Shown here: one piece after another, positions 26,231-34,357 of the stretch
Layout: the number at the start of each line of letters is the position of its first letter
Numbering within the stretch: position 1 is the stretch's first letter
Source of the DNA: Atopobiaceae bacterium
GTDB taxonomy: Bacteria; Actinomycetota; Coriobacteriia; Coriobacteriales; Atopobiaceae
Direction of reading: 5' to 3'
Length of the DNA: 64,000 bases
NCBI GenBank assembly: GCA_022655215.1
Contig: JALCUE010000001.1
Location: forward strand, 310,001-374,000
Position numbers and translations under genes: made by a program
Notes under the pieces: generated by a model
Seen by the model: the letters and a program-made list of their open reading frames with translations, nothing else
Told to the model about the DNA's origin: nothing
Database searches by the model: none

Positions 26231-27724
26231 ATGTCCCTCACCGATAGGACCAAGCCTACGGACGTGGCCTTGAACACCGACCTCTACGAGCTCACCATGG
26301 CGCAGGGGTTCTGGGAGTCGGGTCTCGTCGACACCCAAGCCTGCTTCAACGTGTTCTTCCGCGAGAATCCCTTCGGCGGTGGCTATGCGGTCGCGTGCGG
26401 GACCGGCCAGATCGCCGACCTGGTCGAGAACTTCACCTTCGATGACGAGGCCATCACCTACCTGGCATCGCTCCAGGCGCCCGGTGGCGGGGACATGTTC
26501 AAGCAGGGCTTCCTCGACTACCTCTCCGACTTCCGCATGGACGTCGACATCTGGGCCGTCCCGGAGGGCGACGTGGTGTTCCCCCGCGAGCCCCTCGTGC
26601 GCGTCGAGGGATCGGCGATCGCCTGCCAGCTTCTGGAGACGGCCCTTCTCAACCTCGTGAACTTCCAGACCCTCGTGGCCACCAAGACCGCGCGCGTGGT
26701 GCAGGCGGCCGAGGGTCACATGGTCTCCGACTTCGGCCTGCGTCGTGCCCAGGGTCCTGACGGTGGCCTTGCGGTGGCGCGCGCGTCCTACGTGGGAGGC
26801 GCGGCGTCGACCTCGAACTGCCTCGCCGGCCGCATCTACGGCATCCCCGTCTTCGGCACGCATGCCCACTCCTGGGTCATGGCGTTCCCCTCCGAGATCG
26901 AGGCGTTCCGTGCCTTCGCGAAGTCGAGCCCCAAGAACTGCGTCCTCCTCGTGGACACCTATGACGTGAGACGTGGTCTGGCCAACGCCATCAAGGTCGC
27001 CAAGGAGATGGAGGCCGCGGGGGAGAGGCTCGCCGCCGTCCGCATCGACTCCGGTGACCTCGCCAAGCTCTCCAAGCTCGCCCGCGGGATGTTCGACGAT
27101 GCGGGACTTCCCTATGTCAAGATCTCCGTCTCGAACGACCTCGACGAGTACACCATCCAGTCCCTGTTCGCCCAGGGAGCCCCCATCGACTCGTTCGGCG
27201 TCGGGACCAAGCTCGCGACCTGCGACCCCCAGCCGTCGCTCGGTGGCGTCTACAAGCTGTCGGCCACGCGTGCGGCGGGTGCCGTCGAGTGGAGCCCCGT
27301 AATCAAGCTCTCCGAGATGGCCTACAAGCGCACCATCCCCGGCGTCCAGCACGTCCTCCGCTTCCGCGACGAGGCGGGCTGTCCTGCGGGCGACATGATC
27401 GTCGATGACTCAGTCGCCGTCGGAGGCACGACCACGATCGTGGACGTGCTCGATCCCGAGACGACCTATGACGTGTCCGGCCATGATTCCTCCGAGCTGC
27501 TCCGGCAGATGGTCGAGGGAGGGAGGGGCACCGAGGCAGGTCGACCCTCGCTCGAGGCGTCGAAGCAGCGTTGCCGCGATGCCCTCATGCACCTCGATCC
27601 CGCCGTCCGCCGCTTCCTCAACCCGCAGATCTATCCGGTGGGTATGGAGGAGGGCCTCGCCAAGCTCCGTGTCGACCTCGCCCGCGAGGAGCGCCTGCAT
27701 TCGGGCCGACGCCAGGAGGCCTGA
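26231..27724 (+). CDS. pncB: Nicotinate phosphoribosyltransferase
   Basis: 497-residue cytosolic enzyme that makes nicotinate mononucleotide from nicotinate and PRPP in NAD salvage. Family motifs: LNTDLYELTMAQGFW at the N-terminus, DFGLRRAQGPDGG, GTHAHSWVMAF with the catalytic His region, LLVDTYDVRRG, RIDSGDLA and SFGVGTKLAT. The length matches the bacterial PncB2 form. ATG 26231 is preceded by AAGGAGGAGACC. Monocistronic by appearance. Confidence 0.95.
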   Translation: MSLTDRTKPTDVALNTDLYELTMAQGFWESGLVDTQACFNVFFRENPFGGGYAVACGTGQIADLVENFTFDDEAITYLASLQAPGGGDMFKQGFLDYLSDFRMDVDIWAVPEGDVVFPREPLVRVEGSAIACQLLETALLNLVNFQTLVATKTARVVQAAEGHMVSDFGLRRAQGPDGGLAVARASYVGGAASTSNCLAGRIYGIPVFGTHAHSWVMAFPSEIEAFRAFAKSSPKNCVLLVDTYDVRRGLANAIKVAKEMEAAGERLAAVRIDSGDLAKLSKLARGMFDDAGLPYVKISVSNDLDEYTIQSLFAQGAPIDSFGVGTKLATCDPQPSLGGVYKLSATRAAGAVEWSPVIKLSEMAYKRTIPGVQHVLRFRDEAGCPAGDMIVDDSVAVGGTTTIVDVLDPETTYDVSGHDSSELLRQMVEGGRGTEAGRPSLEASKQRCRDALMHLDPAVRRFLNPQIYPVGMEEGLAKLRVDLAREERLHSGRRQEA

Positions 27725-27847
27725 TGTCAGGTCCGGGACGCGGCTCTCACGTGTCGTGGCTCACGTCCCTCTGATACACTTGTTTGAACTTTGCAGACGG
27801 GCCGCGAGGCCACGATGTCGTCGGTGACGACGAAAGGGGAGCAACTC

Positions 27848-29689
27848 ATGCCCGAGACAATCGAGGAGCTGGTAAGGGCCGCCATCGCTGCCGCACAGGC
27901 CGCGGGTGACCTCCCGGAGTTCGAGGTCGAGGATTGCGGCGTCGAGCGACCGGCCGACACCTCTCATGGCGAGTGGACCTCCACGGTGGCCCTTCGCTCC
28001 GCACGTCTCGCCCACATGGCGCCCGCCAAGATCGCCGCCGAGATCGCCGCGCACATGCCTTCCGACCCCGCCATCGAGAAGATCGAGGTGGCCGGTCCCG
28101 GCTTCGTGAACTTCTACCTCTCGCATGCCGCCAGCAACGAGATCTTCGCCACCGTGCGCGAGCAGGGCTCCGACTTCGGTCGCTCCGACGTGGGCCATGG
28201 CCAGAAGATCCAGGTCGAGTTCGTCTCCGCCAACCCCGTGGGGCCCATGCATGTGGGTCACGGCCGCTGGGCCGCGCTGGGCGATTCCATCTGCCGCGTC
28301 TTCGCGCATACGAACTTCGATGTCGAGCCCGAGTTCTACATCAATGACCACGGTAGCCAGATGGACGTCTTCGGTGGCTCCGTGTCCAAGCGCTATATGC
28401 AGCTCGTCGACATCATGGGCAAGGAGGGCGTGGGCCTGGACGCCGCCCGCGACATCCTCGCGACCGACCGCAACAACTACGTCGAGGACGAGGATGACGA
28501 GCGTCCCGACAGCCACCCCTACATGGACGCCTTCACCGAGGAGCTCGGTGGCAACTCGTATGGTGGCACCTACATCATCGACCTCGCCGCGGACTTCTAC
28601 CGCACCGACGGCGACAAGTGGGCGAGCGCGCCGGACGAGGATCGCATGGTCGAGTTCCGCGAGCGCGCCTACCAGCAGATGGTCGAGGACATGCGCCAGA
28701 CCTGCCATGACGTCCGCTGCGACTTCGACGTGTGGTTCTCCGAGCGTTCCCTCTACGTGAAGGACGAGACGGGCACCTCCCAGATCGACCGCGCCTTCAA
28801 GAAGCTCGACGACGACGGCTACCTTTACAAGAAGGACGGCGCCCTCTGGTTCAAGTCGACCGAGTTCGGTGATGACAAGGACCGCGTCCTCATCAAGGAG
28901 AACGGCGAGTACACCTACTTCTCGAGCGACGTCGCCTACCACTGGAACAAGTTCCAGCGTGTCGACCACGTGATCGACATCTGGGGCTGCGACCACCACG
29001 GCTACATCCAGCGTGTCGCATCCGTGTGCGACGCCTTGGGCTGCAACGGCGAGTTCGAGGTCCTCCTCGGCCAGTTCGTGAACCTGCTGAGGAACGGTGA
29101 GCCCGTCCGCATGTCCAAGCGCAAGGGCATCATGGTCACGTTCCGCGAGCTTATCGACGAGGTGGGTCCGGACGCCGTCCGCTATACCCTCATCAGCCGC
29201 TCCTCCAACCAGACCATCGACTTCGACATCGAGGCCGTGAAGGAGAAGGCCCAGTCCAACCCCGTCTATTACGTCCAGTACGCACATGCCCGCATCTGCT
29301 CCATCCTCCGTCGCGCCGCCGGCGTCACCGAGGAGGAGGCCGATGAGCTCGGCATGGAGGAGGTCGCACGTCGCGCCATCGGTGGCGAGGCCGACCTGTC
29401 CCTGCTCACCGACGAGACCGAGGCGAACATGGCTCGCAAGCTCTCCGAGTTCACCGAGCTCGTCGCCAGCTGCGCCCGCGACCGTGCCCCGTTCAGGATC
29501 ACCCACTACGTGGAGGAGCTCGCGGGCGACTTCCACGGCTTCTACGCCAACTGCCAGGTGCTCCCCAGCGAGGGACACCCGGTCGATCCCGAGCTGTCCA
29601 AGGCCCGCCTCGCGGCCTGCGACGCCGTGAGGATCACCCTCGCGCTGGCCCTCTCGCTCATCGGCGTCTCGGCTCCCGAGAAGATGTAA
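27848..29689 (+). CDS. argS: Arginyl-tRNA synthetase
   Basis: Class I aminoacyl-tRNA synthetase, 613 residues. HIGH box as HVGH (135-138) in NPVGPMHVGHGRWAALGD, the ArgRS KMSKS-equivalent MSKRKG in PVRMSKRKGIMVTF, N-terminal tRNA-binding domain, and C-terminal anticodon domain ending in LALSLIGVSAPEKM. ATG 27848 follows AAAGGGGAGCAACTC; the earlier in-frame start at 27791 has no such signal. A hairpin follows the stop. Confidence 0.97.
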   Translation: MPETIEELVRAAIAAAQAAGDLPEFEVEDCGVERPADTSHGEWTSTVALRSARLAHMAPAKIAAEIAAHMPSDPAIEKIEVAGPGFVNFYLSHAASNEIFATVREQGSDFGRSDVGHGQKIQVEFVSANPVGPMHVGHGRWAALGDSICRVFAHTNFDVEPEFYINDHGSQMDVFGGSVSKRYMQLVDIMGKEGVGLDAARDILATDRNNYVEDEDDERPDSHPYMDAFTEELGGNSYGGTYIIDLAADFYRTDGDKWASAPDEDRMVEFRERAYQQMVEDMRQTCHDVRCDFDVWFSERSLYVKDETGTSQIDRAFKKLDDDGYLYKKDGALWFKSTEFGDDKDRVLIKENGEYTYFSSDVAYHWNKFQRVDHVIDIWGCDHHGYIQRVASVCDALGCNGEFEVLLGQFVNLLRNGEPVRMSKRKGIMVTFRELIDEVGPDAVRYTLISRSSNQTIDFDIEAVKEKAQSNPVYYVQYAHARICSILRRAAGVTEEEADELGMEEVARRAIGGEADLSLLTDETEANMARKLSEFTELVASCARDRAPFRITHYVEELAGDFHGFYANCQVLPSEGHPVDPELSKARLAACDAVRITLALALSLIGVSAPEKM

Positions 29690-29692
29690 GGC

Positions 29693-29732
29693 ACACGACC
29701 GCCGACGTCCGAGAGGAGGTCGGCGGTCGTGT
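29693..29732 (+). terminator. Hairpin terminator after argS
   Basis: Perfect 14-bp repeat ACACGACCGCCGAC / GTCGGCGGTCGTGT with a 12-nt loop immediately after the stop codon; the T-tract is minimal (TTATG). Confidence 0.7.
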
Positions 29733-29885
29733 TATGACGGTCGGCGGCGTCCGTCCCGCGCATAGTTCGAGATTGCATGAAGATTAATGGTCTTATATCG
29801 AATTTGCTCTTGTATTCAGTGCACGTTTTCACTATCGTCCCTTTGTGCGCTGCATCCATTTGATGCCTGCGTTCGTGGTACGTAG

Positions 29886-29947
29886 GTCGCCTCCCGGGGG
29901 GAGGGGCGCGACTCCCACCAAAGCCGCTCGTCTCTTTCGCTTTGGTG
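29886..29947 (+). other. Two leader hairpins upstream of the tandem winged-helix gene
   Basis: First, GTCGC-CTCCC paired with GGGAGGGGC-GCGAC around 29886-29912; second, a perfect 9-bp stem CACCAAAGC (29916) / GCTTTGGTG (29939). They lie in a 300-bp gap whose start (29760-29830) is AT-rich and has -10-like TATATC. The rest of the gap shows nothing else. Confidence 0.45.
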
Positions 29948-29989
29948 CGCATGTGTTCGTTCTTATGTCGCGCAGTGGAGGATGTCGTT

Positions 29990-30691
29990 ATGGAGATTCG
30001 CGAGTACCTGTCCGTCCGCAAGGCCTACAACCTGGTCCGACAGTCCTTGCCTTCGGAGGAACGCCTCACGTTCGAGGAGTTCTCCATGCTCTGCCACCTC
30101 AGCGAGGAGGATCGTCCCCTCAACACGTCGGCCATCGCCGACTACCAGGGCGTGCTGAGGCCCACCATGACCCATCGCTCCAACCACCTCGCCGGTCTGG
30201 GCCTCATCGATCGCGCGGAGGGTCTCGCCGATCGCCGCAACGTCTGCGTCTCCATCTCCGACGCCGGCATGAGCAAGATGAACGAGCTCTCGGACGAGGT
30301 CTCGAAGTGCATCCCGCAGACGGCGCCGCTGGGGCGCGCCCCCGGCAGCCGCATCATCAAGTACGCCGATGCCATGGGCTCCGTCTTCTGCATGGCGGGC
30401 GACCTCATCCTCCTCGCCCTCGACACCGAGCTTGGTGGCTCCTCCTCGGTGACCGGCCTCGTCGACTGTCTCGGGTTCCTGCAGCCCACCATCTCGATGT
30501 CCGTCTCCACGCTCACCGGCGAGGGACTCGTCGAGAGGAACCGCACGCCACGCGAGACCTCCCGCACGGTCTGCGTCGCGATCACCCACAAGGGCAGCGA
30601 GGCGATCTACCCCGTGGAGTGCCAGATATGCGATGCCATCGTCAGGCGCTCGGGCAAGAGGCGCTCCGACAAGGAAGGGACCGCCGAGTAG
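29990..30691 (+). CDS. MarR-like transcriptional regulator with two winged-helix domains
   Basis: About 233 residues containing two similar winged-helix segments: first near 29-93 (SAIADYQGVLRPTMTHRSNHL, wing DRRNVCVSISDAG) and second near 138-203 (TGLVDCLGFLQPTISMSVSTL, wing SRTVCVAITHKG). Ordinary MarR proteins have one and dimerise, so this looks like an internal duplication that gives a one-chain pseudo-dimer. ATG 29990 has GGAGGATG upstream; longer starts at 29942 are possible. The 5' region is AT-rich with two hairpins. Target genes unknown. Confidence 0.75.
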   Translation: MEIREYLSVRKAYNLVRQSLPSEERLTFEEFSMLCHLSEEDRPLNTSAIADYQGVLRPTMTHRSNHLAGLGLIDRAEGLADRRNVCVSISDAGMSKMNELSDEVSKCIPQTAPLGRAPGSRIIKYADAMGSVFCMAGDLILLALDTELGGSSSVTGLVDCLGFLQPTISMSVSTLTGEGLVERNRTPRETSRTVCVAITHKGSEAIYPVECQICDAIVRRSGKRRSDKEGTAE

Positions 30692-30726
30692 GGCTTGCGG
30701 CCCTCGAGCCATCCCATCACGTCCGC

Positions 30727-30768
30727 GACGGGCGACGCCGCTATGGTGCGTCGCCCGTCCGCTTTTCT
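30727..30768 (+). terminator. Terminator after the tandem winged-helix gene
   Basis: Perfect 12-bp stem GACGGGCGACGC/GCGTCGCCCGTC, 9-nt loop, then CGCTTTTCT. It lies in the 317-bp gap before rho; the remainder of the gap is the rho leader. Confidence 0.85.
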
Positions 30769-30798
30769 GGGTCCTCGCACGCACATGGGCACGAATAC

Positions 30799-30807
30799 GT
30801 GCTATAT
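30799..30807 (+). promoter_or_regulatory. Candidate extended -10 promoter for rho
   Basis: TGCTATATT, an extended -10 (TGnTATAAT-like), the best AT-rich promoter element in the gap. No clear -35 is seen. It implies a rho leader of about 195 nt, compatible with Rho autoregulation by premature termination. Confidence 0.45.
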
Positions 30808-31008
30808 TCATGCCAATGTCCGGCGCACGGAGGTGCGCGGATCACCTTTTGCAATCACACCCTTCGCACGAGCATAACCCTGCATGCCAGGACCCATGGT
30901 CATGTGGTCATGTGCGAGCCCCGATTCGGGACAGGTGGGACGCCGCGACGGCGTCATGCACGTGCGTGTTGGACTCGCTTACCGCGAATCACGTCACAAG
31001 GAAGGCTC

Positions 31009-33144
31009 ATGGAAGACAACGCTGCTGAGACCCCCAAGAGGACCAGGCGTACGGCCGTGAAGGCCGATGCCGCCGAGAAGACCGCCGCACCTACCACGCG
31101 TGCGCGCAGGGTCAAGACCGCCGCCAGCGAGGCAGGTGACAAGCCGGCCACCAAGACGGCGGCCAAGCCGGCCACCAAGCCGGCCACCAAGTCGGCCACG
31201 AGGTCGAGGGCGAAGACCGCCGAGAAGGCCGAGGGGACCGAGGGGCCCGCCAAGTCCACCACGAGGAAGCCGGCTGCCAAGAAGGCCGCGGCCAAGTCCA
31301 CGGGTTCCGAGGCCGAGGCGCCGAAGCGTCGCCCTGGCCGTCCTCGCAAGAATCCCGTCGATCCGATGACGAAGGCCACCCAAGAGGCGACACATGGCAC
31401 GGCGGAGGTGCTTCCCGCGCCGGCCGCGACCCTTCGCGAGGCAGACGAGGCCTCCGATTCCCGTGCGGGGAAGGGCTCGACCCGCCGTCCAGGTGACCGT
31501 GGCGGTAGGTCCGGCAGCGGCCAGCACCCCGTCGACGAGGACTCCTCGCAGCGTGCCAATTCGGATGCCGCCGCTCACGACCACGGCAACTCCGGGAACG
31601 GCTCGAACAACGGCTCGAACAACGGCTCGAACAACAACTCGGGTAACGGCGGACGTCGTCATCACGTTCAGAGGAACGAGCGTTTCTCGAACGGCAACGG
31701 TGGCAATGGCAACAACGGCGGAAACAACAATGGCAACGGTGGCAACAGCGGCAACAACAACGGTCGCTACCAGAACAACGGTGGTCAGCAGAACGGTCAG
31801 GGCCAGGGTCGCAGGAACCGCAGGAATCGCCATGGCAACCAGAGCAACCAGGTCCCTGCCACGCCGAAGCTGACCCGCGAGGAGCTCGCCGAGTACAAGG
31901 TGGCTGACCTTCGGGAGAAGGCCGACGAGCTTGGCATCCCCTTCGCCGGCATCAAGAAGGCGGAGCTCGCCGAGGCCGTCTATCTCGCGGCAGCCAAGGC
32001 CGAGGGATTCCGCACCGTCACCGGCATCCTCGACATCGTGGGGGAGGGCTTCGGCTTCGTCCGCACCGGCAACTACATGGCCGGTGACGATGATGCCTTC
32101 GTCCCCCAGCAGATGATCAAGCAGCTCGGGCTGCGTCGTGGCGACCAGGTCGCCGGCACGGTCCGCCCGTCTCGCCCCAATGACAAGTATCCCGCGGTCT
32201 CGAAGGTGACCGAGGTCAACGGCGTCGATCCCGAGCAGATGCGCAATCGTCCCCGCTTCCGTGACCTCACGCCCATCTACCCGAACCTGCGCCTCGTCAT
32301 GGAGCACGGCAAGGAATCCATCACGGGTCGCGCCATCGACCTCGTGGCACCCATCGGCAAGGGGCAGCGTGGCCTCATCGTGAGCCCGCCCAAGGCCGGC
32401 AAGACCACCGTGCTCAAGAAGATCTGCGAGTCCATCGCGGCCAACAACCCCGAGGTCTATCTCATCTGCCTGCTGGTGGACGAGCGCCCCGAGGAGGTCA
32501 CCGACATGGAGCGCTCGATCCATGGCGACGTCGTCGCGTCGACCTTCGACATGCCTGCCGAGAACCACACCGCCGTCTCCGAGCTCGTCATCGAGCGTGC
32601 GAAGCGTCTGGTCGAGATGGGCCGCGACGTGGTGGTCGTGCTCGACTCCATCACGCGCCTCGCACGTGCGTACAACCTCGCCCAGCCCGCGAGCGGCCGC
32701 ATCCTCTCCGGTGGCGTCGACTCCGCGGCGCTCTATCCGCCCAAGCGCTTCCTCGGTGCCGCGCGCAACATCGAGAACGGCGGTTCCCTCACCATCCTCG
32801 CGAGCGCGCTGGTGGATACCGGCTCCAAGATGGACGAGGTTATCTTCGAGGAGTTCAAGGGCACCGGCAACATGGAGCTCAAGCTCGATCGCGAGCTCGC
32901 TGACAAGCGCATCTTCCCGGCCATCGACCCCATCGCATCCGGCACGAGGAACGAGGAGCTTCTCATGGACGCGGAGCTGGCGCCCTTCGTCTGGGGCATC
33001 CGTCGCATCCTCGCCAACATGAACAACACCGAGCGTGCCGAGACGGCCCTCATCAAGGGCCTCAGGCAGACCAACTCCAACGAGGAGTTCCTCATTCGCT
33101 CGGCCAAGAAGGCCCAGGCAAGCGACTACGTCGACAGCCTCTAG
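31009..33144 (+). CDS. rho: Transcription termination factor Rho with long disordered N-terminus
   Basis: Hexameric RNA helicase ending transcription. 711 residues against about 420 in E. coli. Order: Lys/Ala/Thr-rich region with PATK repeats (1-105), AT-hook-like RRPGRPRK (107-114), charged linker, Asn/Gly-rich prion-like tract (194-268), Arg-rich patch, Rho N-domain (from about 288, LTREELAEYKVADLREKA), RNA-binding domain with GILDIVGEGFGFVR, Walker A SPPKAGKTT (459-467), Walker B VVVLDSITRLAR, and the R-loop LGAARNIENGG. ATG 31009 follows AAGGAAGG; the longer open frame upstream is non-coding. Convergent with the SDR gene. Confidence 0.96.
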   Translation: MEDNAAETPKRTRRTAVKADAAEKTAAPTTRARRVKTAASEAGDKPATKTAAKPATKPATKSATRSRAKTAEKAEGTEGPAKSTTRKPAAKKAAAKSTGSEAEAPKRRPGRPRKNPVDPMTKATQEATHGTAEVLPAPAATLREADEASDSRAGKGSTRRPGDRGGRSGSGQHPVDEDSSQRANSDAAAHDHGNSGNGSNNGSNNGSNNNSGNGGRRHHVQRNERFSNGNGGNGNNGGNNNGNGGNSGNNNGRYQNNGGQQNGQGQGRRNRRNRHGNQSNQVPATPKLTREELAEYKVADLREKADELGIPFAGIKKAELAEAVYLAAAKAEGFRTVTGILDIVGEGFGFVRTGNYMAGDDDAFVPQQMIKQLGLRRGDQVAGTVRPSRPNDKYPAVSKVTEVNGVDPEQMRNRPRFRDLTPIYPNLRLVMEHGKESITGRAIDLVAPIGKGQRGLIVSPPKAGKTTVLKKICESIAANNPEVYLICLLVDERPEEVTDMERSIHGDVVASTFDMPAENHTAVSELVIERAKRLVEMGRDVVVVLDSITRLARAYNLAQPASGRILSGGVDSAALYPPKRFLGAARNIENGGSLTILASALVDTGSKMDEVIFEEFKGTGNMELKLDRELADKRIFPAIDPIASGTRNEELLMDAELAPFVWGIRRILANMNNTERAETALIKGLRQTNSNEEFLIRSAKKAQASDYVDSL
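31600..31635 (+). repeat. Three tandem 12-bp repeats within rho
   Basis: GGCTCGAACAAC repeated three times without change, encoding GSNN-type units of the Asn/Gly-rich tract. In-frame length changes by slippage are possible. Confidence 0.9.
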
Positions 33145-33150
33145 GGAACG

Positions 33151-33179
33151 GAGGGGCCTCGCCTTACGTGAGGTCCCTC
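33151..33179. terminator. Bidirectional terminator between rho and SDR gene
   Basis: GAGGGGCCTC and GAGGTCCCTC form a 10-pair stem with one G-U, loop about 9 nt, between and partly within the ends of two convergent genes 19 bp apart. Confidence 0.5.
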
Positions 33180-33958
33180 GACGCCCAGTCGCCCAAGACG
33201 CGCTCGGCCGCCATGACGAACCTCGTGGGAAGGACCTTCGAGGCCACGTGGACGACCTTCATGTCGGGTGAGGGGACGCACATCGACCTGCCCCGTATGG
33301 CGGAGCGGATGGCGGTCCCCACGACGTTGGCGGGCTTCTCGAACCCGATGAAGGTCATGTGCTTCACGGCTTCGGGGTCGCCCGGCTTGGAGAGGAACTC
33401 GGTGTCCATGAACTTGGGGCACACCGCGGTCACGTGGATGCCGACGCCGCCCATCTCCGCGTCGAGGGCCCTGGAGAAGTCCAGGACGAAGCGCTTCGAG
33501 GCCGAGTAGACCGTGAGTTCGGGCTGAGGCACGAGTGCGGCGACCGACGCCATGTTGATGATGCGCGAACCGGCATGCATGTAGAGGATGCAGCGATAGC
33601 ACATCTCGACCACGGCGAGGCAGTTGAGCCGTACCATGCCGGCATTGCCGCGCTCGCCGATGGTGCCGAACTCCCCGAACTTCCCGAAGCCGGCGCTGTT
33701 CACGAGCCACTGCACGTTCGCCGACGGCTCGGCCTCGAGTGCCTCGGACACGACGTCGAAGGAGGCGGGGTCCGTGAGGTCGAGCGCGAACGTGCGGACC
33801 GGCGTCGTGCACGATGCGGCCACCTCGTCCAGACGGTCCTGCCTGCGTGCGATGACCCAGATCTCGCTTATGGGACCACCGATCCCGGCATCGAGCTGAC
33901 GCACGAACTCCCTGCCCGCGCCCGACGAGGCCCCGGTCACTATGGCGATGCTCTTCAT
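33164..33958 (-). CDS. Short-chain dehydrogenase/reductase
   Basis: 264 residues, classical SDR fold. NAD(P) site VTGASSGAG near the N-terminus, NSAGFG, catalytic Ser in NMASVAA and YSASK with Tyr and Lys. A basic Arg-Arg pair (IARRQDRL) after strand 2 suggests NADP preference. Substrate unknown; the family also includes acyl and hydroxysteroid dehydrogenases, relevant to gut Coriobacteriia but not shown here. A single minus-strand gene sharing an intergenic region with the unrecognised membrane-anchored protein. Confidence 0.9.
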   Translation of the reverse strand: MKSIAIVTGASSGAGREFVRQLDAGIGGPISEIWVIARRQDRLDEVAASCTTPVRTFALDLTDPASFDVVSEALEAEPSANVQWLVNSAGFGKFGEFGTIGERGNAGMVRLNCLAVVEMCYRCILYMHAGSRIINMASVAALVPQPELTVYSASKRFVLDFSRALDAEMGGVGIHVTAVCPKFMDTEFLSKPGDPEAVKHMTFIGFEKPANVVGTAIRSAIRGRSMCVPSPDMKVVHVASKVLPTRFVMAAERVLGDWASRDLT

Positions 33959-34114
33959 CGTTCCCCCTTCTGGACGCGGTGGGCTCGCATGGATCGCGCC
34001 CCCGGCGTCACGCGAACGCAGTCATTCCTCCTTGTTCCCGAATACGCGCGTTGCCGACAGCACGTCCGACGGTCCCGCGCGCGCCTGCCAACATGCCTCT
34101 CGCACCCTCACAAG

Positions 34115-34142
34115 TTGCGTTTTGCGTGAACAGGGGTATAGT
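34115..34142 (+). promoter_or_regulatory. Candidate promoter for the unrecognised membrane-anchored protein gene
   Basis: TTGCGT (34115), 16-nt spacer, TATAGT (34137). It lies in the 399-bp divergent gap (33959-34357). Start near 34149 would leave a leader of about 208 nt containing a short hairpin GACCA...TGGTC and a 25-codon ORF at 34154. Nothing else recognised in the gap. Confidence 0.55.
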
Positions 34143-34357
34143 GCACTCAGACCATGAGTCAGTGGTCAGGCAAGGGATCGCGTTCGCGACGGTACACGCA
34201 GATGAAACGAAACCAACCGTTGACGAGCTAGTCCTCAAGGCATGGGCCGGTCATGGCCGTGCGGCATATGGGCTCGTTCGAGACAACACAGGTGGCCTCA
34301 TCTCCCGTTCGCGGACATCCGCATGCATCCGCATGCGCATAGGGAGGTGCGTGGGCA

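Noticed and set aside
29845-31008. 388-codon N-terminal extension of rho in frame
   Set aside because: It overlaps the regulator gene in another frame, runs through a terminator and has no conserved features; AAGGAAGG and ATG at 31009 mark the start.
31590-31800. Repetitive sequence as possible CRISPR or minisatellite
   Set aside because: Repeats are in frame within rho and encode Gly/Ser/Asn units; there are no spacers of constant size.
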